DNA from: Bordetella parapertussis
GTDB lineage: Bacteria > Pseudomonadota > Gammaproteobacteria > Burkholderiales > Burkholderiaceae_C
Direction: 5' to 3'
Length of the DNA stretch: 6,448 nt
Assembly (NCBI GenBank): GCA_943328885.2
Contig: CALQBT020000165.1
Location: 1 to 6,448, forward strand
Part shown: positions 5,028 through 6,448 of the stretch, one piece after another
Position numbering within the stretch: position 1 is the first letter of the stretch
How the letters are laid out: every line of letters begins with the position of its first letter
Notes under the pieces: generated by a model
Database searches by the model: none
Told to the model about the DNA's origin: nothing
What the model saw: the letters and a program-made list of their open reading frames with translations, nothing else
Made by a program: the position numbers and the translations under genes

Positions 5028-6448
5028 ATGACACAAAGCTATACCGACACCCGCTTGCTGATCGCAGGCCAGTGGTGTGATGCCGCCAGTGGCAAGACGA
5101 TCGACGTGGTCAACCCCGCCACTGGCCAGGTGATAGGCCGGGTCGCTCACGCCGGTATCCCCGACCTTGACCGTGCGTTGGCGGCGGCCCAGCGCGGCTT
5201 CGAAGACTGGCGCAAGGTGCCGGCCAACGAGCGTGCGGCGACGATGCGCAAGGCCGCAGGGCTGGTGCGCGAGCGCGCCTCCGACATCGCCCGGCTGTTG
5301 ACGCAAGAGCAGGGCAAGCCTGTAGGCGAAGCGCGCATCGAGGTCATGGCCGCTGCCGACATCATCGAGTGGTTCGCCGACGAAGGCCGGCGCGTCTACG
5401 GCCGCATCGTGCCCTCGCGCAACCTCGCGGCCCAGCAGCTGGTGATGAAAGAGCCGGTCGGCCCGGTGGCGGCGTTCACGCCGTGGAACTTTCCGGTCAA
5501 CCAAGTGGTTCGCAAGCTCGCCGCGGCGCTGGCCAGCGGCTGCTCCTTCCTCGTCAAGGCACCTGAGGAGACGCCAGCGTCGCCCGCCGCGCTGCTGCAG
5601 GCTTTTGTCGACGCGGGCGTGCCAGCCGGCACGGTCGGCCTGGTGTTCGGCACGCCGTCCGAGATCTCGACCTATTTGATCGCCCACCCGATCATCCGCA
5701 AGGTCACCTTCACCGGCTCGACACCGGTGGGCAAGCAGCTGGCCGCGATGGCTGGCGCGCACATGAAGCGCGCGACGATGGAACTCGGCGGCCATGCCCC
5801 GGTGATCGTCGCGGCCGACGCCGATGTCGAACTCGCGGTCAGGGCCTCGGCCGGCGCGAAGTTCCGCAACGCCGGGCAGGTCTGCATCTCGCCGACGCGC
5901 TTTCTGGTGCACAACAGCTTGCGTGACGAGTTCGCGCGGGCGATGGTCAAGCACGCGCAAAGCCTCAAGCTCGGCGATGGCCTGGCCGATGGCACGACGC
6001 TGGGCCCGCTGGCCAACCCGCGCCGCCTCACCGCGATGGCCCACTTGCTGGCCGACGCCCAGGCCAAGGGCGCCAAGCTCGCCACCGGTGGCGACCGGGT
6101 CGGCTCGTCAGGCAACTTCTTCGCGCCGACGGTGCTGACCGATGTGCCGCTGAATGCCGAGCTGTTCAACAGCGAGCCTTTCGGCCCGGTGGCGGCGATC
6201 CGCGGCTTCGACACGCTGGAGGAGGCGATCGCCGAGGCCAACCGGCTGCCCTATGGCCTGGCGAGCTATGCGTTCACGCAGTCGATCAAGAGCGCGCACA
6301 TGCTGGCGCAGCAGCTCGAGGTCGGCATGCTGTGGATCAACCAGCCGGCGGCACCCTCGCCCGAGATGCCCTTTGGTGGCGTGAAGGATTCGGGCTACGG
6401 CTCCGAAGGCGGCCCCGAAGCGATGGAGGCCTACCTGGTCACCAAGTC
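5028..6448 (+). CDS. NAD(P)-dependent aldehyde dehydrogenase, succinate-semialdehyde/alpha-ketoglutaric-semialdehyde dehydrogenase type, 3' end missing
   Basis: This cytoplasmic enzyme should oxidise an aldehyde to its carboxylic acid with NAD+ or NADP+. The frame is open for 473 residues to the window edge. The last visible residues, EAYLVTK, sit near the usual C-terminus of GabD-like proteins (about 480), so only a few residues are probably missing. Catalytic elements are intact: Asn154 in FTPWNFP, Lys177 in [10 protein letters not shown], the FTGSTPVGK cofactor-binding segment (228-236), general base Glu252 in MELGGHAP, nucleophile Cys286 in [12 protein letters not shown], and Glu383 in NSEPFGP. 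The KAPEETP and GQVCISPTR contexts match enzymes commonly annotated as succinate-semialdehyde dehydrogenases, and related ones act on alpha-ketoglutaric or other semialdehydes, so the substrate is open. The ATG at 5028 has AAGGA five bases upstream. An in-frame ATG at 5007 would add seven residues but has no ribosome site. It is divergent from yghU; any downstream partner lies outside the window. Confidence 0.95.
   Translation, partial: MTQSYTDTRLLIAGQWCDAASGKTIDVVNPATGQVIGRVAHAGIPDLDRALAAAQRGFEDWRKVPANERAATMRKAAGLVRERASDIARLLTQEQGKPVGEARIEVMAAADIIEWFADEGRRVYGRIVPSRNLAAQQLVMKEPVGPVAAFTPWNFPVNQVVRKLAAALASGCSFLVKAPEETPASPAALLQAFVDAGVPAGTVGLVFGTPSEISTYLIAHPIIRKVTFTGSTPVGKQLAAMAGAHMKRATMELGGHAPVIVAADADVELAVRASAGAKFRNAGQVCISPTRFLVHNSLRDEFARAMVKHAQSLKLGDGLADGTTLGPLANPRRLTAMAHLLADAQAKGAKLATGGDRVGSSGNFFAPTVLTDVPLNAELFNSEPFGPVAAIRGFDTLEEAIAEANRLPYGLASYAFTQSIKSAHMLAQQLEVGMLWINQPAAPSPEMPFGGVKDSGYGSEGGPEAMEAYLVTK

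Noticed and set aside
3620..5080. Plus-strand open frame of 486 residues running through the tandem repeat and antisense to yghU
   Set aside because: It overlaps three confident genes in the wrong frame or strand and has no domain; the tandem repeat and high GC keep it open by chance.
4818..6044. Minus-strand open frame of 408 residues opposite the dehydrogenase
   Set aside because: It is antisense to a well-supported aldehyde dehydrogenase, and its Arg/Ala/His-rich sequence has no known family features.

Overview
The window is GC-rich, with the third-position G/C bias of a high-GC proteobacterium. A beta-proteobacterium of the Burkholderiales type fits the mix of genes (NitT/TauT-type ABC uptake system, mandelate-racemase-like enzyme, YghU-type glutathione transferase, semialdehyde dehydrogenase). 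That placement rests on gene content and composition, not on a marker gene. Six protein-coding genes fill about 92% of the sequence. I see no rRNA, tRNA, CRISPR array, transposase or phage gene.

Left part (1-2497, minus strand): a three-gene ABC importer operon, transcribed right to left as permease, ATPase, then periplasmic substrate-binding protein. The permease stop and ATPase start overlap in ATGA, and 31 bases separate ATPase and binding protein. The binding protein runs off the left edge of the window. All three belong to the nitrate/sulfonate/taurine-like (SsuABC/TauABC) family, in which substrate cannot be read from sequence.

Middle (2498-3807): a 164-base divergent intergenic region with an AT-rich island separates this operon from a plus-strand mandelate racemase/muconate lactonizing enzyme-family gene (enolase superfamily) with an apparently complete active site. 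The arrangement suggests that the importer brings in a carboxylate-type compound that the enzyme transforms, under shared control. The compound is unknown.

Right part (3808-6448): a short convergent gap with four copies of a 14-bp tandem repeat leads to a minus-strand yghU-type glutathione S-transferase gene. A 271-base divergent spacer with a 22-bp inverted repeat then precedes a plus-strand NAD(P)-dependent aldehyde dehydrogenase of the succinate-semialdehyde/alpha-ketoglutaric-semialdehyde type, cut by the right edge just before its expected C-terminus. If the dehydrogenase belongs to the same pathway as the racemase-family enzyme, the set resembles acid-sugar or hydroxy-acid catabolism ending in a semialdehyde, but this is only a hypothesis.

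Overall this is an ordinary metabolic region. The points most worth checking are the unknown substrate of the transporter/enolase-superfamily pair, the tandem repeat, and the control elements in the two divergent spacers.
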